This document shows, piece after piece, positions 1 to 12,171 of a stretch of DNA of 64,000 nucleotides (its first letter is position 1; every line of letters starts with the position of its first letter). The DNA comes from Lathyrus oleraceus (taxonomy: Eukaryota; Streptophyta; Magnoliopsida; Fabales; Fabaceae): assembly GCF_024323335.1 (NCBI RefSeq), contig NC_066583.1, positions 410,638,031 to 410,702,030 on the forward strand. The letters run 5' to 3'. The position numbers and the translations under genes are program-made. The notes under the pieces were generated by a model. That model did not search any database. It was not told the DNA's origin and worked only from the letters and a program-made list of their open reading frames with translations.

Positions 1-763
1 CGGTGGACCACAAAAAGAATGGTCCAGGAAAAAATTAGGGATAAAGTCAAAAGAAATAAAGAACCCGCTAAGTTGATCACCCCAAGGGGCAACTTAGGCA
101 AAAATGGGTATCATGGTAGGCTGAAAATCCAAAAGGGCAGTGTAGGAAAATGTTAGTGATTTGAAAGGCAAGAGACAGTGGTCTACAAAGGATCTGTACA
201 TTCGTCATTACAACCATAGAAACCCTGAACGGGAAGGATTGATCTAATCATCTTCTTCATAGGCAAAGAAAGATGATCTCCAAGGACATATGGACTATAG
301 CCGAGTTGGAACTCAATGAATATTCGATAGATTTCATTGCCATTGTATTTTCCTTTTTTTTCTTGCAATTACCTATTTAAGGAATTGCTTCCTTTTGTAA
401 ATCACCCAGTTACGAGTTTTGCATAAATAAAACATATTTTCATCAAATATTCTCAATGTTTTTTATTTTTTCTGCTTGTTTGCAAAAACTGTGAATTTAT
501 TTTTTAATAAACAATGATTTGAAAACTTTGGGGAACAACAATAAAAGTACTTAAAGAAAATAGGAAGTTACTTTTCTTCTAAAAGTGTCTGAAGGATAAT
601 CGAAGTTTATGAACAATGTATTATGTACACGAGGATGTCTTGAAAATCATACGGGTTCTTGGACCCAACTTGATCAGAAGGTTCTCCAAGAAGAGCAACA
701 GTTAGCTTGGTGGCTCCAATATAGTTTGGACGCTCTAAAAAGATCCAGATCTTGCTAGATCAC
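1..763 (+). mobile_element. 3' UTR remnant of a plus-strand Ogre element
   Basis: There is no coding sequence. The first 170 bases consist of short segments such as ggtccaggaaaaa, cccgctaagttga and caacttaggcaaaaat. The same segments, in the same orientation, follow the integrase stop codon of the other plus-strand Ogre at 40833-41010, so this is the region just downstream of an Ogre integrase. The remainder is AT-rich untranslated sequence. It is cut at 763/764 by a minus-strand LTR. The integrase itself would lie left of the window. Confidence 0.7.
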
Positions 764-3700
764 TGTAGCGGTAAATCCATGACCATTAAGCTATGGATAA
801 AATTAACCTCAATAAAACTAGAGTTGCCATCGCACTTTCATTGTTTCCAAAGGAAAAGGGAAAAGTACGAACAAAACCCAAAGATAAGAAGTTTTCAAAT
901 CAAAACTAATAAAATTCCAGAGATTACAAGTAAGGGCGTTGGTTACACAGAGGGAAGGTGTTAGCACCCAAAGTGTCGTAGGTACTCCTAGGGAGACCTT
1001 TTTTATGTGTGTATGTGTTTTTGGTATAAAATGATGTTTGCAATAAAAAGAGTGTGAAGATGAGAAAAGAATTCATTAATTATATTTTTGTGTTTGACAA
1101 GACCTTCAGACTCGTGCCTACGTACCAACATAAAAATGAGGGATCAAAACCTCGTAGTTCGTGGTAACAATTTCAAAGTGAGTGGATTACTTTTTAGAAA
1201 AAGGTTAGGTTTAAAAGAGGAACAAAGGGCCCAAAAGTTTGAATGAGTGTTAATTCTTTTTGTCTTTTGAAAATTTAAGTCAATATGGTTAAGTTCATTT
1301 ACAAGTTTGATTAAGAAAATAGTGTAAAAATGCAATGACATAATGCCAAAATTTCTAATTTGCAATAAAGTATGAGTTTAAAAATCACAAGGGGGGAGAG
1401 ATTTGAAATTTAAGAAATGGGAGGAGATGAAGAGACTAATCCTAAGCAAAAATTTAAAGTTAAGAGTTGAAAAGATATGACCAATGGGATGCAATCCAAT
1501 ATACAAGAATGTCATATAGAAACCTACTTTTCCTTTGGACTTTAAATTAAGCAATATTAATAACCCAATAGAAAAATCAAGAGCAAGACATCAAATAAAG
1601 ATAGCCACATCCAAGCTAGTAACTTCCTAGTCTTCTTCTTAATCTTCTCATGTATCAGATGACATACTCCTTGAATGGCTCAGGATAAGGCATTAGACAC
1701 ATGTTCAAAGTAACATTTGCATCAATACCATGTAACAGATGAACTCAAGTGGATCCCAATACTTGCATCATATGAAATCTCAAATCACAATAACTTGGTT
1801 TCAAAAATGTTGGCATTGGCCAAGTCCTTTTGCATAGGGAGTGTTGCCTAATTCTAAGTTCAAAGCTCAAATCAAATCCAACAGTCCACTCAAACATTTT
1901 GTTAGGGTTTTTTGTTGTTTATTAGGTATTTTAAGGTCCTAAGACCACAAACATAAAGAAGATACATACACAAATATATATACAATCACAATATATGGCT
2001 CAAGTGAGCAAAGTGAAAATGACATAAACATAAACAAATTAAATGATATGGAAAATGGCAAATGAAATGGTAAATTACTTGAATTTAAATTGCATAAAGT
2101 AAATGACTTGAAATTAAAAGCAATAATAATAAAAGTTAGTCAAATGTTAGTTGATTAGATGTTAGTGAAGTTTTTCTTTTCAATTGATTAAGTCATTCTT
2201 TGGAGAACACTCAACCCTCTATTCACAAGCATGGATTGAAGTAAGACATCTCCCAAAGGAAGGAAAAAAGGCCAAGTTTCCACATAATACCATGAAAGGG
2301 GGGAGACTTATAATCTCACTTACAAGAATGCTATGCCTTTGGGTCAAAATTTAGCGCTATGTTAAGCAATCGTAATTGGACTTATATAAAATTCATAACT
2401 ATATGAGGTCGTGCAATAGAAATCTTGGTGTTAATGCATGTTAGAGATATAGTATAATGAACCATACTCCTAAAACATACCACACACAAAAAGAAAATGA
2501 TCAAAGGATGGACCTAATCACATCCATACTTGTATTGGTTCATCTAACATAAAGTTATTGATGAACTAATTAGCCTTAGGATATTGAGAATTCATTGGTC
2601 AATGAAAGGGATGGGATAGAATGGGATTGAAGATGAAGAGGGTGGGGAGATGAGACAAACACAAATTAGTCATGGGAGGAATTTTATCAAATTAAAATCA
2701 TTCATTCATTTTGGAAGATGAAATGCATTTTTCATCAGTCCCCGAAATCCAATGATTTTAATCCAACAAAAGTCAAATCAACCTTGACCAAGGCTCAAAC
2801 ACATAGTCAAACTTCACAAGTCAATAAAAATGGCTCAACACAAATTCTACACAATTAATAAATTAAAAATCAAATTAAAATGCATTAAAATTAAATAATG
2901 TTTGATGAAAAACCTAAAAATCTCTTCAAAACACCAAATAAATGGCCAAGAGATTTACCATGGGTCAAACAAGGTCAAACGAAATTGGAGAAAAAATTTC
3001 ATAATTTTTGAAAAGTCAGAAGTATTTTTAAACAATTAAAAATATGCATAAAAACAATTAAATCATGAAAAATATCTAAGTTAATCCAAAAAATAATTTT
3101 AATTCAGAAAATGAAAGAGGAAAATATTTGAAATTTTTTGGTGAAAGTCCCATATTTTTTGGATTAAAAATGAATTTGATATGAATTAATTAAAAATAAG
3201 GAATTAAATGAAATAATCAGAAATTCAAAAAAGGGAGAGCCATCTGATCTCCCTCATTAATTGAGGTGGTAGATCAGATGGTCAAAACGTGCGCTCCATC
3301 ATGTTCCCAAGTCAATGCGTGTACACACATGGTAATCAGAAGCAACACACGAGATTAAAACAATTCAAATGGATTAGATGGCCTGGATTGATCCAGCGCA
3401 CCACCGGAGCCCTAGCTTCGATCATCTTCTCCGGCGAGGACCACCGGACTGGTCCAACTCAAACCTTATGAAAAATGAAAAGAGAATACACTAATTTGAA
3501 GGAAAAATGCTCAGGAGCACGAATCTGCCCTCAATTTTCTCCAATTCCAAGTATATAAAAAGATACAGGGATTTAAGTTTTGAGGATCATGAACTGACTT
3601 GGTTCGATTTGACCTTAAAGCAACTCCATCTTCTTCCTTACATTGATAGGACGTCAGACAACCAAAAATCAAAAAGAATGGTGAAGAATTGTAAAGATAA

Positions 3701-5113
3701 AATTTCTGAAAAATCACCTTCAATGGAGCTTCAGACTGGCACGATCTTGCTTTCAATTATGCTTGGCCTTGCTTCAGATGCTTGATAAAAGTGAAATAGA
3801 TCAAGGAGAGGGATGGACTCTTGGAGTTTCAATCTCAAAACAGATCGGGAATTGAAACTCGATTTTCAAAGAAAATCTTCAAGTTTATCCTTCAATGGTG
3901 AGGGTTTGAGGTCCTTAATTTTGAGTAATGAGGATCTTATTTATAGGCCATGAGATTGATTTTTGCACACTTCCAAATTTGACAAATTTTGAAATTCTCC
4001 TTTGCATGGTTGCATGGGCGTGTGCTAGGCCCATGAGATAATGTGATCTGATCCATAATTGAATGTTAATCATGTTGAAACCATGTTAGAAGACCATGAA
4101 AATTGTATGAAAAATGGAAATTGAAATTATCCAAATGGTCCTTTAACTTACACCCATGCGCAAGTCCCTCATACTTTTGCCAAATGAGATGATCTTGGAC
4201 TTTTTCGAAAGGTGCGATCAAGGGGAACAACTTTCATGTTGAACACTTTTTTATTTGAAACTTGGATCATGATGGATTTTGAGGTGGAAATTTGGGAAAT
4301 CAAACATATTTGAAAAATTTCTAAGTCCCAAGTCAAATGTTCACTTCTTCCACCTTAAATAACTTTTCCTATGGACTTCAAATGAGAAAGGTTCCTTCAT
4401 CAAAGTTGTAGCTCTTTCAAACCCCTTCATATTGGTCACAAATTTGACCTCATTTGGATTTAGCACGAAGGTGTTATGCATTTTAGAAGTTGAGGAAAAT
4501 CACTTGTTCAATGGTATTGGCCCAAAATGACCTATAATGTTTCCTCTTGGAACATGCATTTGAAACTTGAACTTGAACTTCCTCCAAACATCAAAGTTTA
4601 ATTAGACATCTTGAATTTGATCATCCAATTTTAATGGATTTCATATCATAAAAATTGAGCAAGTTATAGTCTTGGGAAGTTGACCTCCAAACTAGGGTTC
4701 AGACAAAATGACCTATACTATTTCACCATAAAAAAATGACCTTACAAGCAAAACTAGCTCTAGAATTCAACATGAAAGTTGTTTGGAATGTCATTTTGAG
4801 TAATTGTACGCTTAGGATCGTTTTCATATGACAAAAATTGTAGGAGATAGGGTCTAGGGAACCCCTGTTTTGACCAGGTGACTTTCTCTGGTCAACCACC
4901 ATGAACAACCTTGCTTGCTTGACATTCTCTTGATTTTTGGGTCTCGTGGAGGATCGTATATGCATAAGATGATGCAATGTGAAGTATTCCTTGAAATATT
5001 TGATCAATTGTCGAAGAAACGTATTGAAGAAGTCACACAAGATACCCATATGAACTAGAGTTTCCAAGGCAAACCAACTCCAAACTCTTGATGATTTCTT
5101 GATCAAAATAACA
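764..5113 (-). mobile_element. Ogre LTR (LTR-C), 5' end truncated or diverged
   Basis: Read on the minus strand this matches the LTR at 50859-52439 closely: the block 764-1165 is the reverse complement of 52040-52439, and 2230-2400 pairs with 50860-50990. The LTR terminus is TG at 764 (element end CGCTACA). A TATAAATA box lies on the minus strand at 3938-3945. The far end is related to 44880-45250 but diverges and stops near 5113, where another LTR begins. The TGTAAGACCC start seen in the other copy is absent, so it is probably about 0.4 kb short. No reading frames are credible. The right boundary is less certain than the left. Confidence 0.75.
3938..3945 (-). promoter_or_regulatory. TATA box of LTR-C
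   Basis: The minus strand reads CCTATAAATAAG. It lies about 3.2 kb from the LTR terminus, the same relative place as the TATAAATAG in the LTR at 44444-50858, which marks the U3/R promoter. Confidence 0.55.
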
Positions 5114-8100
5114 TGTGAAGATCATGGGGATCTGAAGCTAGTGGAAATATACCCGAACGTATTGCACGCTCGAACATACAACAGAGTTGCCATCGAAATT
5201 TATTTATCCCCTAAGGGAAAAAGAAATTATCGATAAAACCTAGGGGAAAGAGATATGCTGGGTAAGGAAGTCGGTTATGCAAGGGGAAGGTATTAGCACC
5301 CTAACATCCATGGTACTCCATGGGAACCGTTTTGATTGTTCTCGCTCGAATAGGTGTTATCTCAATATTACTCACAAAATAATGGGAAAAGGAAAGAAAA
5401 TAGATAAAGTTCTCGGTGAGGATTGGGGCCCTCATGCCTACGTATCATCATAATGAAATGAGGAATTCAGAGCTTCATAGTTCAATAACTAGAGGCAGGA
5501 GGTGGAAAGAAGTGTGATCAAAATATGGTTTGAACCAAAGAATAGTGATTAGAGCTCCAACAAGAGGTGAAAACATGAACCCAAGAGTAAAAAGGTATGA
5601 ACCAACGAGTGAGGGCCTACAACATTGTATCACTGTATTGGAACAATCGAAAAGAGAGGAATTAGGTGTTTGGGTTAAGGGCCAAACAACTCTTGGTTCA
5701 CAAAGAGGTGCAAGATGGAGCACAAAGGTATAGTGTATTTGGCTCAAAGAATAAGGTATATCACATGGAATGAACGAAGGTAGAATATGAGTGTATCACA
5801 GAGATGGATGGAATGAAGTGACTGAAGTCACAAAATAGAGTATCTGGTGATAAGTAACCGAAGAAGTATTGTTTGAAATCGAAAGGTGAAGTGTATTGGA
5901 ATCCATAAGAGAAATGAGATTTCTACCATAGAGGGAAATAACTTTAACCGCTACAGGGTATTAGCTAAAAAAGAATGACTTAAGTGTTTGGGTTAAGGGC
6001 CAAACAACTCTAGGTAGAAATTCAGACTATTCTTTGGGCGTCCTAAAAGGGTGTACTTGGAATTCCAAGGAAAGTGTATTTTGAGGTCAAAAAGACAGTA
6101 TGTCACTGAGAGAACGATTTATGATCGAAGGTAGATAATGAATAATTAAAGATATGAATGATGCCCTAAGGCGAAGGAGGAATAATTAGAAGTATGCTCG
6201 CCAAGGATTCACATCCTCGTGCCTACGTATTCTCATCGTGCAATGAGAAAGCTAGAGCAATCGTAGTTCGGAACTACGAGAATAAAGGGAGAGAGATGTT
6301 TGTCTAAGCAGCAGGGACTCACAAGACAAACACTTCATCAAGGAAGGATTGTAGTACTGGATAGTACAAGGAATAGTGTATCACTTGATGCGGGAATCAA
6401 CAATTCAAGATCAAATCAGGATAGCGTCTTGGATCCAAGGGAAGGATAAACTCTTAATTGAAGAGCAAACTGACGTATTAGCCGATTGGCCAAACAACTC
6501 TCGATTGATGAGAAAGACTATCGTTATCGTCCTAAAAGGATATACAAGTAGTCCAAGGAGAAGTATGATCGATCTCAAAAGGATGGCATAATTGAATGAA
6601 TGAAGAATGATCGATTGATAAATAGGGTAGCTCGCGAAGAAACAGGGTTCTCCTTCCTACATATCCTTATAGTGCAATAAGGAAATAAGAGCTTTCGTAG
6701 TTCAGCCCACTAGAGATGAAAACAAATTGATTGGAGGCAAGAAGAGATGATTGAAATTGAAATGATTGATTTGAATGGAATAGAGAGACTTGATAGTTAC
6801 TGAATGATAATCACACTAAAGTCTATGGGTAAAGGTGGATACGATGAGCAACAAGCTAAACGTCTCGCACCCCAAGATATCCAGAATGAGTGTAGGAAAG
6901 CTCCAGTCTCATTCCTTCTTTACCATTTAAGGCTCATGGCATGTAACTTTCGTCTTAACTTCAAGTGGAGAGAGAAGAATCTTTGTAGTTGTTTCTTGCA
7001 TTAATGATGAAGACCTTATCAATCGTTTGATTTTAATTGCACTAAAGTCTATGAATAGAGGTGAATACGATGATCGCTGGGTCATACACCCCATACCCAA
7101 AGATACTCAGAATGGGGGTAATAAAACTCCACTCCCACTCCTTCTCCATTACTTAAGGCTCGTATCGTACAACTTGATTCATGATTGATAAGTCGTTGGT
7201 GTAGTCCTTGCTTTGTTGTTGTTGCTTTGTGAAGAGAGACTTGTCAATCGTATGATTAGAATTGTGCTAAAGTCTATGAATAGAGGTGAATACGATGAGC
7301 GATGGGTCATACGTCCCATACCCAAAAATATCCAGAATGGGGGTAGGAATACTCCAGTCCCACTCCTTCTCTATTGCTTAAGGCTCGTGCCACACACTTC
7401 TAACTTTTATTTGACAAGCTTTTGAAGATGTCACCTTTGATATGCTTGAATAATTTGCTGCTTGGTATGACTGAGGATGCCTTGATTGAAGATCTTGTCT
7501 TGAGGCCTTGAGCTCCACATCTTGGAAGAAAAGTCTTATTAAGTGACCAAGGGTCTTTCGATCACTCAATTTAGACTGTGGGATTATACAAGTTCAAAGG
7601 ATTTAATCAATCAAAATTGCCTTTGATCAATTTAACCATGGGTTTTGTTTTGGTTTTAGGGAACTAGGTTTGGATCTAATCAATGTTAGTAATTGTTAGA
7701 AACTATCCTAAGGGGTCATGCATTAAAAGTTGATGGAAAATTCTAAGTTAGAAGGGAGCATGTACATATTGATCAAAATCATGATTAAAAACCCTATGTA
7801 TAAGTCCTACCATTGTTAGAAAATGATTAAAGTTCTATGTCAAATTCTAGTTCTAATGGGATCATGTCATTCTATCACAAAAATAACAAAATAAGCCCAT
7901 AAGGGAAAAATGGTTATTTGCAAAATATCCAATTAGGACCAAAAGATTTACTTCTAATGAAAACCTAAAAATTGATTAAGTTCTAAAATCTATGCTAACC
8001 TAATATTTTAGAAATTAATTTAATTCTATAGTCAAATAAACCCTAGTTTTAATCTAATTAAAATTCCCTAATTTCTAATTAAAACCAAGAATCTAATTAA

Positions 8101-8574
8101 ATCCTAAAAGTCTAATGAAAATTCTAATATACGAAAAATCAAGATTTAAATCCTAATTGTCAATTATCCCTCTAATTAAGCTAATATTAATTGCAAAAAT
8201 CAATTAAGAAAATAAAAGAAAACGACAATAAAACCAGGAGGTCCGAAATGGAAAAGGAGGTGTAAAACAGGATTTGGCTAATGGGTTGCAGGATGAGCCC
8301 AATGCAGTTGTTATATAGGAAGCAAGATTTGAAAAAATGGGGTGGTGTGTGAAGCAAAACAGGCATGGGATGCGTCTGAGCCCAATGCCAAATCAAGCGT
8401 TTCAAGGGGGTGTATGATAGAAACGTGTAGTGAAACAACAAAAGGTTAATGGGCTTGGTTAAGCCCAGTTCCACTTCTTTCACTAGCCACTAGGGGTATG
8501 TTAGCAATGCATGGCGTGTAAAGAGTAAGTCAATGGACCTAATGACTTAAGCCTAATCCTCTCATCTCTCTTGA
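5114..8574 (-). mobile_element. Ogre-type LTR (LTR-D), 3' part
   Basis: On the minus strand this has the layout of an Ogre LTR 3' half: a TGGCAACTCTG motif about 80 bp before the presumed end at 5114, a GGTGCTAATACC-like block (5285-5305) and three copies of the TACGTAGGCA hairpin module (5435-5484, 6220-6271, 6654-6705). Short segments such as ggccaaacaactct recur three times (near 5685, 5999 and 6489). It is interrupted at 8574 by Ogre-2 and continues at 37630. The left end (TG at 5114) is inferred from spacing. I see no PBS beside it, so it is a 3' or solo LTR. Nothing coding is visible. Confidence 0.6.
6806..7400 (-). repeat. Three tandem ~225-bp repeats inside LTR-D
   Basis: The string ctaaagtctatg, followed by a degenerate block ending in ttaaggctcrtg, occurs near 6815, 7043 and 7268, giving a period of about 225 bp. 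Each unit shares aatacgatga, ccaaagatatccagaatg-like text and ccactccttctc. The second and third units are closest to each other, which suggests stepwise duplication. Confidence 0.8.
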
Positions 8575-8579
8575 CTTGT
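8575..8579. repeat. Target-site duplication CTTGT (left) of Ogre-2
   Basis: CTTGT directly precedes the TG terminus at 8580. The same five bases follow the other outer LTR at 37625-37629. LTR-type sequence without internal markers lies on both outer sides, as expected for one host LTR split by the insertion. Confidence 0.8.
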
Positions 8580-9624
8580 TGTTGCATTACGCGAAAAACC
8601 GGCGGGAAAACGAAACAACAGAGCCGCCACCGTGCGTTATTTACCCCAAAGAGGGAAAGGAAACGCTCGAAGTAAACCTGGAAAAGACATGGTCTCGCGA
8701 CCAGAGAAAGATGGGATCGGGAGTCGGTTATGCGAAGGGAAGGTATTAGCACCCCTACGCATCCGTCGTACTCGACGGGATCCACGCACAAAAGGAATAG
8801 AAAGAAGGTTGCTAAAGACTGCTCAAACACTGCACAAGGCTGGAAGGAAACACAGAAAGACAAACGAAACGGAACTCGGCAGGATATCGCATCCTAGGCC
8901 TACGTAGTCTGTCAGACACAGACATCAGAGTCGACGTAGTTCGGGACAGGGGAAACGTGCTCGCTAGGATGTCGCAACCTATGCATACGTATCTTCTCTG
9001 ACCGGAGAAGAATCAGAGCACTCGTAGCTCGGCTAACGCACGCCAAACAAAACACAAACAGGAAACCGACTGCCAATCGCTGGACTTATGTCAGACTCCA
9101 CACAAGCAGGCAAACATGGAAACTGAATGCCAATCGCTGGACTTACATCAGACTCCGAACCAACAAATACACACACAGGAAACCAACTGCCAATCGCTGG
9201 ACTTATGTCAGACTCCAACACACACAAAAGGGTTGAAAAAGAAAAAGGGCGCCCGGAGAGATCAGCTCATCTCTTGCCTACGTACCTCATCTGGTATGAG
9301 GATCAGGGCGACGTAGTTCCCCTTAACAGGGAAAGAACTTCTAACCTAACCAGAGACTGGGAAATGACAAACTAGAAGGGAGCCTGACTTGAGCCTAATA
9401 GTTATCATGTAATCCACAATGGTCCTAGGTTGAGGTTTCTATCCTAACTTGCACAGGAAGCAAACCATCTTAAGCAGCACAATCAAACAAACAAGCACAA
9501 TAAGGCAATCACACACACTATATGCAAGCAATTGGGCTCATACAGGGCTAGGCTGCAGAAAGAAGCCAACTGGAATGGGGTGTTTTTAGCTCTTAACCCT
9601 AACATTGAGAGTTAGGGTGAAGCA
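8580..9624 (-). mobile_element. Ogre-2 outer LTR, segment 1 (U5 side)
   Basis: Aligns base for base with 20801-21845 and 33292-34336. I count roughly 26 differences by eye in about 1,045 bases. It begins with TGTTGCATTACGCG where the others have TGTCGCATTACGCG. It carries the GTGGCGGCTCTG motif and three hairpin modules. It ends at the chromovirus TSD (AAGCA, 9620-9624) and resumes at 17970. Confidence 0.9.
9620..9624. repeat. Target-site duplication AAGCA (left) of the chromovirus
   Basis: AAGCA occurs directly before the LTR start at 9625 and again at 17965-17969. The uninterrupted sister LTRs read gtgaagcaaatgaaatggg at this point, which confirms both the insertion site and the duplication. 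Confidence 0.95.
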
Positions 9625-9741
9625 TGTAACACCCCGATAAAATATGATAATTATTTATATTAAGTTAATAGTATATTTATTAATTTAATTAAATAATTGG
9701 AATATTATTGGATTATTATTATTGGAATAATAAAGTTGGAA

Positions 9742-9750
9742 TATATATAA
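9742..9750 (+). promoter_or_regulatory. TATA box of the chromovirus 5' LTR
   Basis: TATATATAA lies 118 bp into the LTR. The 3' LTR has TATATAAAG at the equivalent place (16182-16190). The short U3 means most of this LTR is transcribed R/U5 leader. Confidence 0.55.
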
Positions 9751-10178
9751 AGAGTTCCATTTGGTAAAAAGGGTTTTTCACGTGAAAACCAGAGAAGCGA
9801 CAGAAAGTGAGGAAAGGGCAAAGAGGAAGAGCAAGAGAACAAGGGTTGAAGAAGGGAAAAGCTTGAAGTTAAAGGATTTGCCGGATTAACTCAGGTAAAA
9901 GGGGTTTATCGTCGTTTAATGGGTATTATGGGTTAACATGTAATGGGTAGTAATAAGCCATTGAATTGACCCTAATTGGGATGAGGAATGCTGTAAATGG
10001 TGATGAATAAGTTATGTTAAAACTGTAATTGAATCTATATGTGGGTGAGTCGTAAATTTCTGGACGTGTATCTTTTTACGGAATTGAAATCGGAGGTCCG
10101 GAAGTCCTCCGTCGGCGAGAAATGCGGGAAATCTGCATTCTGTTTTCGTGTTAGCGCAGGAACAGCTTTCTGTTCTGC

Positions 10179-10356
10179 GTTAATCGGTTAACCCAGGGTG
10201 TTAACCGGTTAACACTGTTATACTTTAGAAAAATTAATTTCTGTTCTGTGTTAACCGGTTAACCCAGGGTGTTAACCGGTTAACACTGTTAAAAATTGCC
10301 AGAAAGCGTGTTCTGTGTTGCGTTAACCGGTTAACCCAGGGCGTTAACCGGTTAAC
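10179..10356 (+). repeat. Three paired GTTAACCGGTTAAC palindromes (5' LTR)
   Basis: Six 14-base sites start at 10179, 10200, 10250, 10271, 10322 and 10343. They form three pairs, each spaced exactly 21 bp apart and joined by ccagggt or ccagggc. Five sites are perfect palindromes. The first has one change (taatcgg) that is absent from the 3' LTR copy. Confidence 0.95.
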
Positions 10357-11525
10357 ACTGTTTGGAAAGTGGAAAATTGATATTCAAATATTGTGTACAT
10401 ATTTGACGTTTGGCCTATATTGGTGTATGATATAGTAGGGATCATTTCCCGTTGTTTTGAGCAGTATAGGTATTAGTAGAGTGTGCTAATACTGTGATTT
10501 ATTATTTGGCATGATATGAATATGATTCTGTGATAAATATGCTGATGATGTATGATGGTATGCATAATGATGTGAATGTATCTGTTATGTATGCAATTGT
10601 GAATGGACTGTTTATGGCTTAGAGTGTGAGCATATGTCTATCTTGGATTGTTGTTGATGTTTGCATGCTAGGTGATTTAGCGTGTATAGCATGGCCTTTA
10701 TGGTGGTAGCTAATTCCCATGGTGAGGAATTAGTGAGTGAGTTATTGTGGATTGTTGTTGATGTTTGCATGCTAGGTGATTTCGCATGCACAACATAGCC
10801 CTTGGGGTGGTAGCTAATTCCCATGGTGAGGAATTAGTGAGTGAGTCACTAGGTCTCAAATGAGTGGGACTAGTGAGCTTGGTAGCCGTATCTGGATTTG
10901 ATCGGTGAGGTTGAACTATGTGTTCACAAATAGTCGGTACCGCATGCATGGAGTCTCATTGCATAATGTATGTATGACGTATAATATGAATGGATGTATT
11001 CCAATATTATACGTGTGTTTTGTGTTGTGTTGTGTTGAGTATGATTATGAGTTGATGTTGCCGTTGCTGAACGTGTGATATGATTAGGGTGATGAAATGT
11101 GTTAATTTACTTAGCATTACATGATATTTTATAATGCTTATTATATCGATTAGGAACTCACCCTTACAACTATGTTTCAGGTAACGAGCAGTGATTGAGT
11201 AGAAGCTAGTGCTTGGAGTCTAGTGTAGTTCCTTAGTGGGTCATGCTCTGGTAGATGTAACATTGGGACGGGATGTTTGATTTTGTTTTCATTTTGGTTG
11301 TTGAACAACTTTACATGTAATGTGTTACATGGTTTGCATGATTGATTAGATCTTTATCCGCTGCGAATTGTGCAATGTTTTATTTTGATTAATCAAATGA
11401 GCATGACAAGTTATTATGGTGAATGGTGTGAAGTGTCAAGTGTGACACCCTTAAATTGCATATCTACTCTGATTTATATTTTGTTGAATTAATTAATTAT
11501 TGGGGTATTTTAGAAGGGTGTTACA

Positions 11526-11649
11526 TTAGTGGTATCAGAGCATAGTCGGTCCAGTCGAGTCGTAATTATTCTGTTTCCCTGTATGTGATAGGTGTTGTGT
11601 AACCCTATCAGTACTTATTGTTTTAGCTTGTTGGGTTCTTAGAATAGAG
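11526..11649 (+). promoter_or_regulatory. Chromovirus PBS and leader to gag
   Basis: TGGTATCAGAGC at 11530-11541 matches the 3' end complement of plant initiator tRNA-Met and begins four bases after the LTR. The remaining 108 bases are untranslated leader up to the gag ATG at 11650 (agagATGgctgg). Confidence 0.9.
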
Positions 11650-12171
11650 ATGGCTGGAAGAGGTAGAGACGATGCTGCGATTGCTGAGGCTCTGGGTATG
11701 CTAGCTGGAGTACTTGGAGGGAATCCGAATGTTGTGGGATTGGGAGCTCCTCGTCAACTGAGTGAGTTCCAGAAGAACAATCCTCCAATGTTCAAGGGAG
11801 CATACGATCCAGATGGTGCTCAGAAGTGGTTCAAGGAGATCGAGAGGATCTTCCGAGTGACTGAGTGTGCCGATAACCAGAAGGTCAGGTTCGGTACGCA
11901 TATGCTGTCAGAGGAAGCAGATGATTGGTGGGTTGCTGCCCGCACTGAGTTGGAAGCTGCTGGAAGTGCTGAGATCACTTGGGCGGTGTTCAGAGAGAGA
12001 TTCGTGAGGAAATACTTTCCAGAGGATGTCAGAGGAAAGAAAGAGATAGAGTTCTTAGAATTGAAGCAGGGCAACCGGTCTGTTACTGAGTATGCTGCTA
12101 AGTTCACAGAGCTGTCGAAGTATTACACTCCCTATGATGAGGCTACTGGGGAATTTTCAAAATGTGTGTAG
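11650..12171 (+). CDS. Gag N-terminal fragment (173 aa)
   Basis: Encodes the capsid-like N-terminal part of a Ty3/gypsy Gag, which multimerises into the cytoplasmic particle that packages element RNA. Conserved retrotransposon-gag signatures are visible: a DWW-containing segment near residue 95, ERFVRKYFPEDVR, and EFLELKQGNRSVTEYAAKF. It ends at the TAG of codon 174, just before [15 protein letters not shown] coding sequence that continues in the same frame. The zinc-knuckle part therefore falls into the next open stretch. A truncated Gag without nucleocapsid is not expected to package RNA. Confidence 0.85.
   Translation: MAGRGRDDAAIAEALGMLAGVLGGNPNVVGLGAPRQLSEFQKNNPPMFKGAYDPDGAQKWFKEIERIFRVTECADNQKVRFGTHMLSEEADDWWVAARTELEAAGSAEITWAVFRERFVRKYFPEDVRGKKEIEFLELKQGNRSVTEYAAKFTELSKYYTPYDEATGEFSKCV

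Larger units (their letters stand above)
9625..11525 (+). mobile_element. Chromovirus 5' LTR
   Basis: Starts TGTAACACCCC and ends GGTGTTACA; 1,901 bp. It differs from the 3' LTR by about 26 changes by eye, including one single-base indel (near 11152). It contains a TATATATAA box (9742-9750), a cluster of GTTAACCGGTTAAC palindromes (10179-10356) and a local duplication of ggtggtagctaattcccatgg-like text (near 10699 and 10807). Confidence 0.95.

Noticed and set aside
4723..5106. 127-aa ORF on the minus strand
   Set aside because: No domain, and it lies in LTR sequence alignable to non-coding parts of 44880-45250.
9585..9615. Telomere-like aaccctaac text, also near 21825 and 34310
   Set aside because: A single degenerate occurrence in each LTR copy, not a tandem telomeric repeat.
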